Shown: in pieces, positions 36,641-50,999 of the stretch
How the letters are laid out: each line of letters begins with the position of its first letter
How positions within the stretch are numbered: the first letter of the stretch is position 1
NCBI GenBank assembly: GCA_018398815.1
Contig: CM031609.1
Coordinates: forward strand, 35,087,472-35,151,471
Direction of reading: 5' to 3'
Length of the DNA: 64,000 bases
DNA from: Conus ventricosus
Taxonomy: Eukaryota; Mollusca; Gastropoda; Neogastropoda; Conidae
The notes under the pieces: generated by a model
What the model was told of the DNA's origin: nothing
The model's input: only the letters and a program-made list of their open reading frames with translations
Databases searched by the model: none
Position numbers and translations under genes: made by a program

Positions 36641-38284
36641 TCCATGGGTCGCTAAAACAAAAACGCAGCTCATGTCATAAAGCATTTGGAAAAAAAAAAA
36701 ACCCCACAAAAATAAATCATTACCGCCAGTGAGTTAAGAAGGGAAGAAAGATGAAAAGTCACTGCTGTCACTAAAAATTTTACAGTTTTAACCAGTTTTG
36801 TTTTTTTTCTCTTATGTCGAGGGGCAAAGATCACGCCCCGTTTTTTGTAAATGAAAAAAAGGTTTAAAAAAACGTTCCTTACAAAATCAACGTTTATTAC
36901 TGAAATTTAAATTTTCTACTACATTGTGATGGAAGAAAAAAGAAAAGTTTCATGCAAAACAATGTATCCATTGAATCCTAAGTTTCAAGGCTTTAAAACG
37001 ATTCAAGACGGATTCCTGCATGTGAGGAAGCGATAATGGGAAAACAACAACATACGTTATATTACATGCCCCGCCCACACTTTACTTCGTACAGCAACGC
37101 ACTGCTACCACTACTGCTATGTTCAAATCCATTAGTATTTGCAAAGTTGTAAAATAAAGGGCGTTTCTTCGACGAGGGATAAATCTTCTTTGAAGCCCAT
37201 GCTTTCAGTGATTCTATGTAAATAACAGAAAAACGCTGGTGAAAATAGTGGACATGCGAAAGCACGAACACGCACGTACACACACCACACACACACACAC
37301 ACACACACCCCAACCAAAAACCCACACACACACACACACGCATGCAGCCGTACGCACGCACGCACGCACGAAAAACCACACACCACACAACACACCCCCC
37401 GCAGCACGCACGCACGCAGCATCCCGCACACGCCCCAAACACTATGTTATTTTCCCATCTATCTATCTATCTCTATAAAATCGTAAAACCCTGATTATCT
37501 GTCTGTTTTTTAACACACAGGGATCATTCTTGCGGCGAATTTGGTTTTTAACATTACAGCCAAAAAATTGTCGACAGTTGGAAAAGTCTGTGTTTTGATT
37601 TTTTTTTTGGTGTGTTGCAGTGCAGGATTTCACGTGCATGTGTAAAAACGTAAACACTATACCTGTTAAAACAACAACAAGAACAAAAACGATAAATTCT
37701 TTAAAAACAAGAGCAAAACAACAAAAACTACTATAATGCTGTGCTATTACCAAACTGGTGCCGCTGCTGCTAGTTTCGATTTTTTTGCTACGAATTTGCA
37801 AAGCCCCATTGCTGGAAATAATAAAATGATATGAATGAAATTTGTTGGATGCAGTATCGCAATATGGATTTTTCGAATGTTTACGTGAAATATCCCAAAC
37901 AGAAGAAGTACATTACTCAAACCCATGGATGAGCTATATAAATGATGATGAATCCCAAACTAACGTGTACCAGCATGCGTAAACACTCATAACTTACCAA
38001 CACACACACACCCCAACACACAAAACACACACACACAAAACCCCACACCAAACACACACACACAACCCCAAACATTACGTTTTAAAACTCACTTCTTGGA
38101 TTTGTATATATTAGACTTTTTTCCCCGTGGTGTCATTTTCCCTCAACAGCAGTTTTCAAAAGGGGCTGATCCTCAATATTCTGGATATCCCCATTGTGTC
38201 TTCCCTGTTCAGTCTCATAGGGTGTGTTGTGTGCGTTGTTGTGTGTGTGGGGTTTGGGTGTGTGTGTGTGTGGGTGTGTGTGTG

Positions 38285-38322
<38 letters not shown>

Positions 38323-38331
38323 GTTGTGGTG

Positions 38332-38367
<36 letters not shown>

Positions 38368-38960
38368 TGGGGGTTTGTGTGTGTGGTGGTGTGGGTGTGG
38401 TGGTGTGTGTGTTTGTGTGTGTGTGTGTGGTGTGGGTGCGTTGTGTGTGTGTGTGGTGTGTTGCGCGTGCTGTGTGTGTGTGTTGTGGTGGTGTGTGTGG
38501 TGTGTGTTGTGTGTGTGTGTGTGTGCGTGCGTGCGTTGCTTTTGGTGTGTGTGTGTGTGTTGTGTGTGTGTGGGTGCGGGGTGCGTGGTGTGTGTGGTGT
38601 GGGTGTGTGGTTGTTGTGTGGTGTGTGTGGGGTGTGTGTTGTGTGCGTGCGTGCGTGGTGGTGCGTGCGGTGTGTGTGTGTGTGTGTGTGTGCGGGGTTT
38701 GCGTGCGTGGTGCTGCGGTGTGTTGTGTGGTGTGTGTGTGTGGGTGTGTGTGTGGGTTGTGTGTGTTTTGTTGTGTGTGTGTGGTGTGTTCGTTGTTCGT
38801 ACTTCTTTTTAACGTCTGTTCATTTTGAGTGTAATAGGTGAATGAAAAAAGGAGGGACTGACTGATGATTAAATGAAAAGCATGTGTTTTTAAAGATGAA
38901 TTTTGGGACTTGGTTGTGAGTGTGTCGGTATGTTCTGTATATGTGTTTTAAACTAAACTA
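36641..38960. other. Transition into low-quality sequence, with CA and GT blocks
   Basis: CA-rich blocks at 37,262-37,445 and 37,995-38,075. A GT-rich block at 38,220-38,795 is broken by many extra G residues (GTGGTG, GGGTGTG), as expected if T bases in a pure GT repeat were lost or replaced. No gene is recognised. Confidence 0.6.
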
Positions 38961-39368
38961 AAAAACAGATAAAAAAAATTTTAAAAATACAAAATTAGTG
39001 GGGGGGGGGGGGGGGGGGGGGGGGGCCACTAAAATTGCAAGAAAATAACAATCCTTCATTTTTAAAACAAAAGGTTTGCTCAAAAATCAAATAAAAACCC
39101 CAATGGAGATGTTTAAGTATTCGAATTTCAATCAGCAGGAAATGATTCAAAGTGATTTTGCAAGGTTTTTTTTCAGAAAAAGTATTGGTCGTATAAATTT
39201 TGGTAAAGAAAGTGTCACTTGTGAAAACTGAAAAAAAATGGGTTCAGTTTTATCTTTTACCAAAAATACAATTAGTTTTTTTTGTTTTTTGTTTTTTTTT
39301 TACAAAAATTTGTTTTAAAGCATTTAGCTTTAACGAATTAAACGGAAGTCGGGTTAATAAAGGGAAGA

Positions 39369-39640
39369 TCAGGCTTTTTTCTTAATACAAGGTCTTTTGG
39401 GAAAAAGCTTCCCATTGGTTGGATGAAATCTCGGTGAGTTTAACATTTGTTTGACTCTCCCCGTGCAGCGATTCAAGGGTACGATAACATTCCATACGAG
39501 GTTTTTATTTTCAATTAAAAAATGACCCTCTTTTTTAGCACCTTTTTTCGCAGCCCTATCAGCCAATTCATTTCCAAGTATACAGTGTGCGAAGGAATCC
39601 GAAAAATTTTCTATAAAAATCCCTTTTGGGGACATCAGAC
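39369..39640 (-). mobile_element. RNase H C-terminal fragment of a LINE (damaged)
   Basis: On the minus strand SFAHCILGNELADRAAKKGAK is the typical end of a LINE RNase H domain (GH.GI.GNE.AD.AAK). Nothing else of the element is readable in this error-rich stretch. Confidence 0.5.
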
Positions 39641-41149
39641 AGTATTAAAGATTTCTAATTTCAAAAAAAAGGTCGGGTCGTGTCGTATATTAAGGGTCAA
39701 GTGAAGTAGGATGATTTTGATCTACAAAGAAAACTTTGAGAGATTTTAATGGGAAGATTGTTGAGTTCCTTTTCCTCTAATAGCTACTAATTCGGTGTGA
39801 ATATAGTAAATAGCTACCCAAAAGAACGATCTTTGGTTTTAAGGGAAAGGGAAAAAAAAATGCGCACCAAATTTCCTTATCTAAAAACGGAACCCTCGTA
39901 AGCACCTGAAATGTTTTGTATCTTTCGTATAATGTGATTTTGCTAAATTTTTGATGTTTTTAAATTTTTCCCTTTTTTGATTCAGTATAACCGTATCAAA
40001 AAAGGTTTTGGGATCTCCGTGATGGAATAGATAAAGAAGTGTTTTTTAGCAAATTTTTTTAAAATTATTTTTGAAGTTTTCAAATTTTGGGGTTTATGTG
40101 TATTGTTTTTGCGATTTTATCGTAGTTGCCCCCTTTTTGGGGAAGTCAGTGTCCCAAACTAAATTTTTTAATCTTCTTGACTGTAAATTTTCACCAACAC
40201 TCGAATTTATGACAAAATTTTTTTTGCTGTAGTAAACCCCATAATTAAGGGGGCCAAAATTTCCGTTTTCTATATGTCTTTGCATTTGAGGCATAAAAGG
40301 GATTTCCCAGAGCAAATTTAAAGGCTTTTCAAACCAAACTTTGTAATTTTTAGAAGAAATTTTGGAGGCTAAAGTACACTTCTTGACCTATGTAAGTTTT
40401 GATTAATAAGGCTATAGAAGTTAAGAGAGTTTTTTAAACCTTTTTCCCCGGGGGAGTACGCTTATGATCTATAGTAAATTCAACTTTTCCTAGCCCTTTT
40501 TTTAATATATACAAAAAGAATTTCAGATAATGTTGGAGTAAAAAAAAGTCCTAAAAATTTAATCGTTGTTTATATTTTTAAAGGGCCCCTAAAAAGGTGA
40601 AATGGTAAGTTTCTGGTTGCTTCCCGCATTAAACAACATCAGATTTGTTTTTTTCAGTGGAAAAGACGACCATTTTCTTATATAGTTTCCCCATGTTCTA
40701 AAACTCTTTGATTTTAGTCTTTAAATTTCGTGCTCTTTTTGGGGGGTTAACTTTTTCAGAGTTCTTTCGCCACTACGTATATCTGGTATTGACTAGAACG
40801 AATTTTTGGAGATGCTTTCGGTAGTCAGGTTTTAAAGGTGTTAAAAAGAATAGGCGCTTACGAACCCTTTCAGGTTCCCTTTTCTAGTTTTCTGAGTGTT
40901 GGTGTTTTCTTCCTCTTGGGGTAAGTACTTCTATTATTGAAAATGATTTAATATAATTGTAGATTTTTCCAGAATTCCAATCAGTTTCAGTTTTTATAAA
41001 AAAGCGCTGTTTTAGATTGGTCATAGGTTTTTTTTTAAATCAAAGAAAGGTTTTAAAAAATACTTTTCCCACGAGAAATACGCTTTTTTAGTAGATAATT
41101 TAGCCAAGTGCTCAATGTGATTTCTTTTATAGATCCAGCTTGATTAAAA

Positions 41150-41480
41150 GGATTGCAATGTTCTTTTTTACAAAAAGGATGCGCCCATTTAAAACAAAAA
41201 TTTTCTACAAAATTTTCCACAATGGGAAGTGAGAGCTATAGGGGGGTAGCTGTTTTTGTTATTTATAGGTTTTCCGGTTTAAAATTGGAAAGACTATTGA
41301 ATCTTTCCATATTTGAGGAACAACGCCATTTTCCCCGCAATTTGAATGATGATGCAGAAAAACCAATAATTATCGGGGGATGTTTTAATTTAATTTTTAC
41401 AATTCAAAACCGCAAGCCCAGCAAAAATTTTTCCCTTTTCCTCTTGTTGTTTCCAAAAAAAAATTTTTAAAACAAATCCC
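41150..41480 (+). mobile_element. Possible L1-type endonuclease fragment (damaged)
   Basis: The plus frame reads ESYRGVAVFV then, about 60 residues on, KPIIIGGCFNLIF, close to SRGVAV and the PIIIGGDFN endonuclease motif with D replaced by C. Sequence quality is too poor for a firm call. Confidence 0.3.
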
Positions 41481-44400
41481 TTTTTTTTTTTAAATTTTTC
41501 TTTCCCCCCCCAAATTTTTTTTTTATGAAAAAATTATAGAAGGTTTCGGGGGTTTTCTTAAAGGCTTATTTCTTTTTATTAAAAGTTGGGAATCTAATTC
41601 CATTTTTTCATGATTTCACTTTTTTCCCAAACCTTTTTTAAGTTTTTTATTACTGAACTTCCTTTTTCAAAAAAAAATTCCCCAATTTTTTAGCCTTTTT
41701 TGCTTTGGCAAAAAATTATTGGTTTTGCTTTTTCATTTTATTTTACTTTCTTCTTTAAACTTTTATAAAATTTTTTAGATTTGTTTTTGTTTTAGCCTTA
41801 ATGTCACCTTATATTTTTTCTTTTTTCAAATTAAAAGCTTGTTTCCATTCATTATCACCAGCCCACAGTTTAGATGTTTTTTGGGTTTTTAGTCTTGGGA
41901 TTGATGAATTAGCTGCCAAAAAAAAATAAACTTTGAATTCTGAATATTGCATGTCAGTATGCTTTGCTTTCTTTATCGAAGTTTTGACAAGCAGAAAAGT
42001 TTGAAAAGTATCCCCGTTGCAACTTATAGTTGTATTTACTGGGTATCATGTACTCATTTTTAACCTGTGTTTCTTTAAAAAATGGTTATGATTATAGGCA
42101 AAAAGATCGCTACCCCAAGTTTTTTACATGTTTCCCCGACAAGATGGAGCAAGTTCTGGTGAGATAAAGGAAAGGTCTAAGCTGTAGTTTGTTTGGATAT
42201 ATCTGGGATCCCGGGGGATACTGCCATCGTTTAAAAAGGGGGAATGAACATCTACGTGTTTTCAACAAGCGATTACTGGTAACGTGTTACTCATTTTTCC
42301 CCGAAGGGCGAGGAGCATTTTTAAAATCGACCGCTTTAACCACTTTTACAATGTTTATCTTAAAAAAGCGCGTAGCCAGTAGAATTTTGATCATTCAGGC
42401 CTTTAGGAAAAATATATGAAACATTTATTGTAAAAAAATTACCCAAATTTTTTTTGGTTAGATGTGTAAATCACTGACAGTTTTGGGATTTGGGGATTTT
42501 GGTGTGTGTGTGTGTGGTGTGTTTTGTGTGTGTGTGTGTTGTGTGTGTGTGTGTGTGTGGTGTGGGTGTGTGTGTGTTTGTTGTGTTGTTGTTTTTTTGG
42601 AAATTTGCCTTGTAACCTAAGCGACAGCAGCAGAGTGATGGTGGACAAACTGTCCCGGGTCCCCGTTAGTAATTGAGTTTTTGCAATATTTCAGTAGGTT
42701 TTTTAAAAGGAAGTGCTTCATGATCAAGGTATTCAAGTGAAAAACCAAAGCAAATTGCATTTTCATATATTTTTTTATGAAAAACCAGTCATGAACTCAG
42801 CCAAACGCAGGTTGACAGAAAAACCTTAAAAAGTGCAGATTGAACAAAAAACCCCCCGTTATATTTGTTAAGACCAGAGGGCCAACTCAGTTTAAAAACA
42901 GCAGAGCGTTTCAGTAGACCTAAAATTTAAAAGGTACGAAAAAAAAGAAGCATCCATGAGAATCCCTTTGGGTTTAGCTGCTTTTTTTGAAAAAGAGGAA
43001 GTAGAAATGACTGTTTAAAGGGTTTATTGGTCTGTCCATGTTCGAAGTGCACAGACCCCTTTTGGAAATGTCAATTGTAATCCAAGTACAATTTTCCAAA
43101 TTGTGCGTTTTTTGACTTAATTTGGTCTAAGCCCGTTGCCGATTTTTATATGGTAGAGTTAACAGTTTTACCAAAAAAAATTTTTTCTTCCTTTTGTTTT
43201 CTTCTCCCTGCCCCTTTTTAAACGGCCTTCTTTTAAATTCTCCTTTTATTCTTCAAACCTTTTTCTTTTCTTTTTTCCGTCCCCCCCCTTTTCCCTCCGT
43301 TTTTTTCTTCTTTTCTTATAAATTTTTTTGGGTTCTTTAAAAAAAAAGGTCGGTTCAAGATTTTTCCCCAAAATTTTTTTATTTTTTTTTTTTTTTTTCT
43401 TTTTTTTTACCTTTTTTCTTTTTCTTTTTCCCCTTTCTTTTTCCCCCCCCCTTCCTTTTTTTTTCCCGACTGCTGGTTCTGTTTATTTCTATCGTGTTTT
43501 ATATCTATTCATTTTTCCCCTCCCGTGTAGAATTGACCAAAAACATGCCGGGGTGTTTCGGCATTTTTTTTTTGCAAACAAAGCGGATTTTTCTTATTTG
43601 AAAAAGGTGTTTTAAGGAAAATATCAGGGAAAAAATTTCCCTCTTTTCCCTCAAGATTTCTTAAAACCGGTTTATGTGGTTTGTCTGGGGGCCGCGGTAG
43701 ACGCCTTGATTGCTTCCAGCTGTTGAAACTGTTTTCCTCGGGGCCCCAAGTGGCCTCGTTCACCCTAAGCCATCCCCTTGCCAAGGAAAACCCCCCCCGG
43801 CCTGAAGTTTAAAAAGGGGACGACTTTCGTTTATGGCCAGTTGTTTACAAGGGGGGTGTAAACCCAGCTAATTAATTTGGGTGGAGATCAAGGGACCTCC
43901 AAACCCGTGCCCTTGTTCCTGTTTTTCCCCCCCACTCCATCCTTCTGTGTTGTCTTAAAACTTTTTTCCCCAAAAACAACAACAGTACATCCGTCTTCCT
44001 GGCCGTCCGTCACAGTCTACATTTGTAACCCCCCTCTCCCCCCCCCCCCCCCCCCCCCCCCCCCAAAAATGGCAAGGTCGTCCACAGAAAATTGACAATC
44101 AGTCTCGTTAAAGGCCAATCAACAACCCAAAAAAAAACTAAAACCCCACGCTGACACGAAGAAAAAAAACTTTTTAGATTTTTCCCAACTCAGCCCCCCC
44201 CCTTATCTTTTGGCGGATTTTAGCCTTCCTACCTAAATGACCCTCCCTGACTCCCTTTTCAACATTATATGGGAAGACGGGGAGGGGGGCAATAAAGTTA
44301 TCAAAGCCGCTGGCTGTGAGGAGGTTTCCAAATAAAATTTTACTAAACTTTGTTTCAATTTAAGATGACACGAAAAATCCTTTACATAACACTTTTTTTT

Positions 44401-44734
44401 CCAAAAAAAAAACAAGAAAAAAGGGTGCGGGTTTTAACTTACCCCGGGGTTTTAAGTGTAGGCAGGGGCCCCAAAGACGAGTTTAAAAATTTTGGTGCCA
44501 TTGTTGGCAAACCCCAAAGACTCTGGATGGAGCCAGCCAAAGTTGGGGGATGGCACAGGGCCTGGGCTACATCCCCAAGGACACCAACATGACCAGCGGG
44601 ACAAGCGGGGAACCATGGGAAGGCCCGTTTTCACTGGCCCCTTGCGAACAGCCCCCACAACTCATTTTTCCCAAAACCCAAAGGGATCCCGCATCACGGG
44701 ATTCACAGCCCCGAGTCAACACGGTCACGAACGC

Positions 44735-45280
44735 CAGTGACATGCCCCCACCCCCCAGGAACAACACCATTGACACTCCCCCCACACCCCAGAGAAAACA
44801 GCCCCAGTGACACTGCCCCCCCCACTACCCCAGAAAAAACAACTACCAGTAAACACGCCCCCACTACCCCAGAAAAACAACACCATGACACGACCCCACT
44901 ACCCCAGGAAAACAACTCCCCATGACACTGACCCCACTACCCCGAGAAAACAACTACCATGACACTGACCCCAACCCCAGAAAAACCCAAACCATGAAAC
45001 GACCCCACAACCCCCCAGAGAAAACAACTACCATGACACTGACCCCACACCCCAAAAAACAACTACCATGACACGACCCCCACTACCCCAGAGAAAACAA
45101 CACCAGTGACCTGCCCCCAACCCCAGGAGAAAAACAATACCAGTGACAGACCCCAAACCCCCCCGAAAAAACAACTACCATGCCTGCCCCACACCCCAAG
45201 AAAAAAACTACCATAACAGCCCCCACTCCCCCAGAAAAACAGCCACCATGACATGCCCCCCACTACCCCAAGATAAAACC
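44735..45280 (+). repeat. 39-bp coding tandem repeat, damaged version
   Basis: About 14 units of CACTGACCCC / ACTACCCCAGA / AAACAAC. This is the low-quality version of the array at 55,836-56,425, with units shortened by lost bases. Confidence 0.8.
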
Positions 45281-46925
45281 CAACTACTACATTTTCTACA
45301 CAACCGCCCCCACCCCCACCAAGCCAGTAAAAAGCACAGACCTAAAAATTGCATCCATGCCCTTTTTCTTAACTGCATCTGTCTTATACTTGCTCAAAGC
45401 CTTGGTGGATATTAAAACTCAAGACAACAAACGAGGATTTTAAAAACCAACATGAAAGGGAAAAATTGACAGCTGCAAATATGCAACCACTACGCAACAC
45501 CAAAAAGAACAAACAACTGATTGACATGTGTCGCCCCAAAAAGCACCTTTGAAATCAGCACGTGACTGCCGCACCATACCACCCCTGAAAAGTCATAAAA
45601 AAAAATTTAAACGCACCAGAACAAAACAACAGAACAATCTAGCGAGTGTGTAAAAGATAGGGGTGTACGGCTACAAAGAACAGAGTCACTCACGCTGTAC
45701 CGACTCCGTCACGCCCCCGCAACAAATCCCCCTTTGACAGACGCAACGACCCCAAACCCCCCTGTCTAGGTAATACCACGCAGCCCTCTGACCGACACTT
45801 CAATCAAACTCCCCCCAAAACAGATCCGTCTTCCCCCGAAAGGCAAACTTGTAAAACTTCATTGGGGGGGATTCTAACCTTCATAATTGACCGCGAGACT
45901 GGGACGGAAAAGGGGGGGGGGCTCACCCAGTACGCACAACCCCGGGGGCAAAGTGCTGACTCACTGCTGCCCTCAGGATTGTCAACGAAGGATGTAAAGC
46001 GGGGGCATTGCATGGGGGGGGAAACGACCTTCACAAAACTACCTGTAGACACCTTCAGGGGCTTTGGGTCACTTGGGCGGGTAAAAAGAGTTTTTCCTGC
46101 TCCCAAAATTTCTTTTCTCTCCCCCAACTTCCTAGAAAACCATCCCTTTGAAATTCATTAATTTGATGAATGGGAAACTATGTCCTTGTGCAAAACAAGT
46201 GCATGTTTTTTTGTTTGAAACAAATTTCGTTGATAAAACTTAGATCGTTCAAAATTTTTCACACCCGGTTTTCACCCCCTGCCGTCGTCCTTTTAAAAAA
46301 GGAAAAATCCAACATTTCTGGCCTCCGTGTGAACCGGCCCCCCACGAAAACGGGGAATCAAACCCAATTTTCAGGAAAACATTCAACAAAACTAAACAAT
46401 CAAGTCTTCAAAATTAAAAAAAAACCCAAGTCAAGCACCCCCTTCCTACAAAAGTTCCCATTCACCCCATGTCCCCCCCCCATAAAAAATTTCCTTTCCC
46501 TTCCTAAAAATTTCCCCCAAAACTTCGGTAGTTTCAAAAATCATTAAAAGCTTCCAAAATTTTCCACCAGAAATCCATGTTCAAAAAACCTTTTTTCCCC
46601 CCAGCAAGGCCACCCATGCCTCCCCTTTTCGCCCCCCAGACCAATGCCGGGTTTCCCCCCTTGGGGGCCTTTTCCCCCCTTCCCCCCCCCCTTTAACCTT
46701 ATACAAACAACCTTACTTCCCCCCCCCCTTTTAAAAAAACCTACCAAAAAACACCGCTCGCCCCAAACACCCGACCTTGCTCCCTTCCCCCCCCCCCCGT
46801 TTTCCCTTTTCCCCCCCCTCCGCCTCCCTCCCCCCCCCCCCCCCTCCCCCCCCCTGTCTTTTTCCTTCCCTGCCCCCTCCCCCCTTCCCCCCCCGCCCCC
46901 CCCCCCCCCCCCCCCCCCGGGCTTT

Positions 46926-46972
<47 letters not shown>

Positions 46973-49663
46973 TTCTCCCCCGGGTTTGCTTAGTTACTGG
47001 GGATGACTGTACATTGTGACCCGGACAGCTTGAAAGCGACATTGCTTGGTTGGCATACTTTTCCCGAAAATTTTTTTCCCCAAAAAATTTAATTGTCCTT
47101 TTACTGAACTTCATTGCCCCGCTTTTGGATTTTTTTTTTTTTTCTTTAATTTTTTAGATTGGGTTTTTATTTTATTTGTTTTTTAAAATATTTCAATTTG
47201 TTTTATTTCTCGGGTTTACTCAGAATTAATACAATGGACCATTTAAAATTAATACTGATAGGGAACCCCCTTTCACCTAAAGTTTATACGCCCAAAAAAG
47301 ATTCAGATGTCGTTTTCTTCAAAAAACCCCTTTAAATTCATCTCTGGTCTTAGTGAAACTCGCCTTGATCCGTTTACGAAAAACTTTTTCCATGCAACTA
47401 AATTTCCCCGGGGGAACCCCCCTTTAAAAAAGGGTTGAAAATAATTCATCAAAGCTCGCTCACTAAAAAAAGGCGGCGGCCAAAACCAAAAGGGGAAAAA
47501 ATTTGGTGCGGTCAAACCCCCAATCAGCCCCCTTCAAATTTTTTAAGAATCCCCGCCACCCTTTGGGTTTTTTAACTTGGGGAAAAAATTAAAAAGTATA
47601 AAGATTTTCCGGGTTTTTTTTTTAAAGGCCCGTTACGCCCCCCCCCTTTTTCGCCACCCTTTTCATAAACCAACAAACCCAAAAAACCCAAGCATCTTCT
47701 ACACAAAAAAAACCAGGACAAAAAAATGGGGCAACAAAAAACAAGCTAGGACCCTTTAATTTCCCCCCCGTAACCCAAAAAACCAAATACGGCCAAAAAT
47801 TTTAAAGGATAATTTTTTTAAAACTTTTTTCCATGCTAATTACCCCAAAACCAAAATGAAATTTTAAAACCCGAAAACCCCTTAATTTAAAAAATCCCCA
47901 ATTGGGGGAAAAAAAAAAAAAACCCGGCAAAAAAAATTTTAAAAAAGGGGGACAAGGGTATTAAAAGCAAAAAAGATAAAAAAAAAAAAAAAAACAAAAA
48001 GACTAAAAAACAAAATGAGATTTTAGGAAATAAAAAACGGAATAAAATATTAGCGAAGAAAAACTAAAGCGAGGAAAAAAAACTCCATGGCGAACACCAA
48101 AATCTTTCCTTAGGACCGAACATTTCAACCTGCCATTCCATTTTTTTAAAAAAAACCCGGTTTTCCCCTTTTTCAAAAACATTAAATATGATTTTTACAC
48201 CCCTTTTTTAAAAAGTTTTAAACAAAACTTAAAAATAAAAAACAATTCCATAACTTAATGTTTTCTAATTTCCCACCAAAAATTTTAAAAAAACTTGTTT
48301 AAATTTTTTTGTCAAACCCCCCTTTGGCCCAAACACAAAAATTTCAAACCCAAAAAAAATTATGTTAAAAAATTTTAAGACCAAATTTTTTTCCCTTTTA
48401 CAAACCAAGATCATTTCACAAAAACCCCAAAAAAAATATAACCCCAAATTTACCTTTATCACTTTGTGAAATTTCCCACCAACCCTTAACCACCTGTTCC
48501 CCCCTTTTCCCCCCGGAAAAAACAGGGAACCCCCCTTTTTAAAAAAATTTAAACTTTTTTCACAAAAAAAAAAAATACTGAATTTTTTCAAAAAAGACCC
48601 CTTATTTTTTAAAAAAAACCCACTTTTAAAAGGGCTTATTTTAAAAAAATGAGGTTTTTCCCCAAAATTTTCCCTTTACCCCCCCGTTTTTTATAAATGA
48701 CCCAAAATCCCTCTAAGAAATTTTTGGGGTTTTGTCCGGTTTTCCTTCCTTATATAAAATATTTTAAAATACGTTCACAAAATTCATGATGTCGGGGAAT
48801 GCAACCAAAAAGAAATTCCTAAACCCAAAAAAACAAAAAAAGGGCCTGTCAAACAAAAACATAACAAGAATTTTTTGAGGGTGAAAACCACGACAGGGTT
48901 TCCGACACCCTTTTTGGGTTTTTCGGGAAAAAAACCCAAAAAAATTTTTTTAAAAATTGGGTGTTTTTTTTTACCAAAAAACCTTTTTGTTTTTTTTTAA
49001 AAAAAAAAAAAAACCAATTTTTTTTTAACCCGCTTTCCCCAAAAAAAACCCCCTTTAGTTGGGGGGAAAAAAAAAAAAAGAAAAAATGATTAGGAAATTT
49101 GCTTTTTTCCCACAACTTCCCACGGGAAAACGAAAAAAAAATTTAAAAACCCCAACCAACTGACCTTAATTTAAGGGAGTCTAAGTTTAAACCCCGGGAA
49201 AAGCCCAAAAATTTTTGGTTTTTCCAAAACAAGCAAATTTTAAAAAACATTTTAAGGGGCCCTGATTTTTTCAAATTTGTTTTAATTTTTTGGCCCCGGT
49301 AATTCCCCCCTCCCAAAAAGTCAAAATGGTTTAAAAAAAACTATTAAAAATTTTTTGAAAAAAAAAATTTTTTCTGCCAACCCTATTTTTTTTGCCCTTT
49401 TCAATGAAAATTTTTTTGGGGGGGGGGGGGGGGGGGGGGGGGAAAAGGATTTTCTGTTATTTGGGGGGTTGGAGTTTGGGGAAGGGGGGGGGGGGGGTTT
49501 TGGGGGGGGGGGGGGTTTTTTTTTTTTTTTTTTGTTTTGTTTTTTGTTTTTTTTGTTTTTTTTTTTTGGGTTTTTTGGGGGGGGGGGGGGGGGGGGGTGG
49601 TGTTAAAAAGGGGGGGGGGGGGGGGTTTTTTTGGGGGGGGGGGGAGGGGGGGGGGTTTTGTTT

Positions 49664-49696
<33 letters not shown>

Positions 49697-50999
49697 TTTT
49701 TTTGGGGGGGGGGGGGGGGGGGTTTTGAAAAAAAGGTTTTTGGGGGGTTTTTGGGGGGGGGGGGGGTTTGGTTTGGGGGGGAAATTTAATTCAAACTGTG
49801 GGAAAACCATCAAATACCGCATGCGAACGTTGAACCCCCTTTTATAGACAATGAATTTTTTAATTAAATTTAAAAATTTAAAAATATTTTTAAAAATTAT
49901 GTGAAAATCTTCAAATTTTCTTATAAATTTTAAAATTGAATTTAGAAAAAACCCATGAGAAAACATTTTCTTTTTAAAAACTAATTTTTTGTAAAAAGTA
50001 AAAATTTTTTGGGCATTTGGGGGAATCTTAAAAAAACCCCCCCCAGGGGCACCTTCAAATTATCATTAGTTAAAAATTTTTTGATTAATTGGGGTTCAGA
50101 GTTCTTTATCATTTTAACATTACAACCCTCAAACAAAGTCATTTGAACAAAGGGACAAAAGGGATAAAAAATCCTTAAATTGGAGAATTTTAAAAAAAAT
50201 TTTGGGTCCACGCCTAATGTGGAGAAAAGACAACTTTTTACATAATACAAAACCCCAAAAAAAAAACAGGGGCCCAATTTAAAAAAGGTTTTAATTTAAC
50301 CCCCCCATCAATTTTCTTTAACAATCTTCGATAAATTAAAAAAAATTTTTTTGGGGATTTCCCCGGGGAAAATTTAAAACTTTTTGCTCCTTTTTCTTCC
50401 CCATATTCGGAAAAAGGGGGAAAATTGGAATGCTTTTTTTTTTTCCCTTAAAAAAACCCCCAAAAAATTTAAAAAAACCCTTTTTCCCTTTTCCCCCCCA
50501 AAGTTTAAAACCCCGTACAATGGACCCCGGGAAGCAAAAGGTTTGGGCAAGTTTAATTACTTACCACCCCCACAAGGTAGAATGGGCCCTTCCAAACCCC
50601 GCAGGTGGACCCGGGGAAAAATTTTAAAGTTTTCTGCAGGGCATTTTTTATAACAGGGGGGGGTTATACTCCAATGAAAGGGGAAAAAAAAAAAACCCGC
50701 AACCCTTAAGGGGGGGAACCCCTTTTAAATGCCTTTGGAAGGGGTATTAAAAAACCCATCTTTTATGGGTCCAAACCAAAACTGATTTTATTTTTTTAAC
50801 CTTGGGGGTTCCGACGATGCGAAAAATTTTGGGGGTTTTTTTTTTTTTTTTGGGGGGGGTTTTTTGGGGGGGGTTTTGGGGTTTTTTTTTTTCCCCCCCC
50901 CCAAAAATTTCAAAAAAAAAAGGGGGGGTTTCCCCCCCAAAAAAAAAAAAAAAAAAAGGCACTCTTGAAGGACTCTCAGACCCCTGATCATATATCTCT

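Noticed and set aside
38096..38841. Cys/Val-rich ORFs over 200 codons in three frames
   Set aside because: A GT microsatellite with base errors is open in several frames at once, which no real gene is.
46644..47114. Pro-rich and Gly-rich ORFs on opposite strands
   Set aside because: They come from inflated C runs in the low-fidelity copy. The clean copy at 58.1-58.4 kb has much shorter runs.
49355..49966. Gly/Phe-rich ORFs
   Set aside because: Translation of G and T runs in the low-fidelity island.
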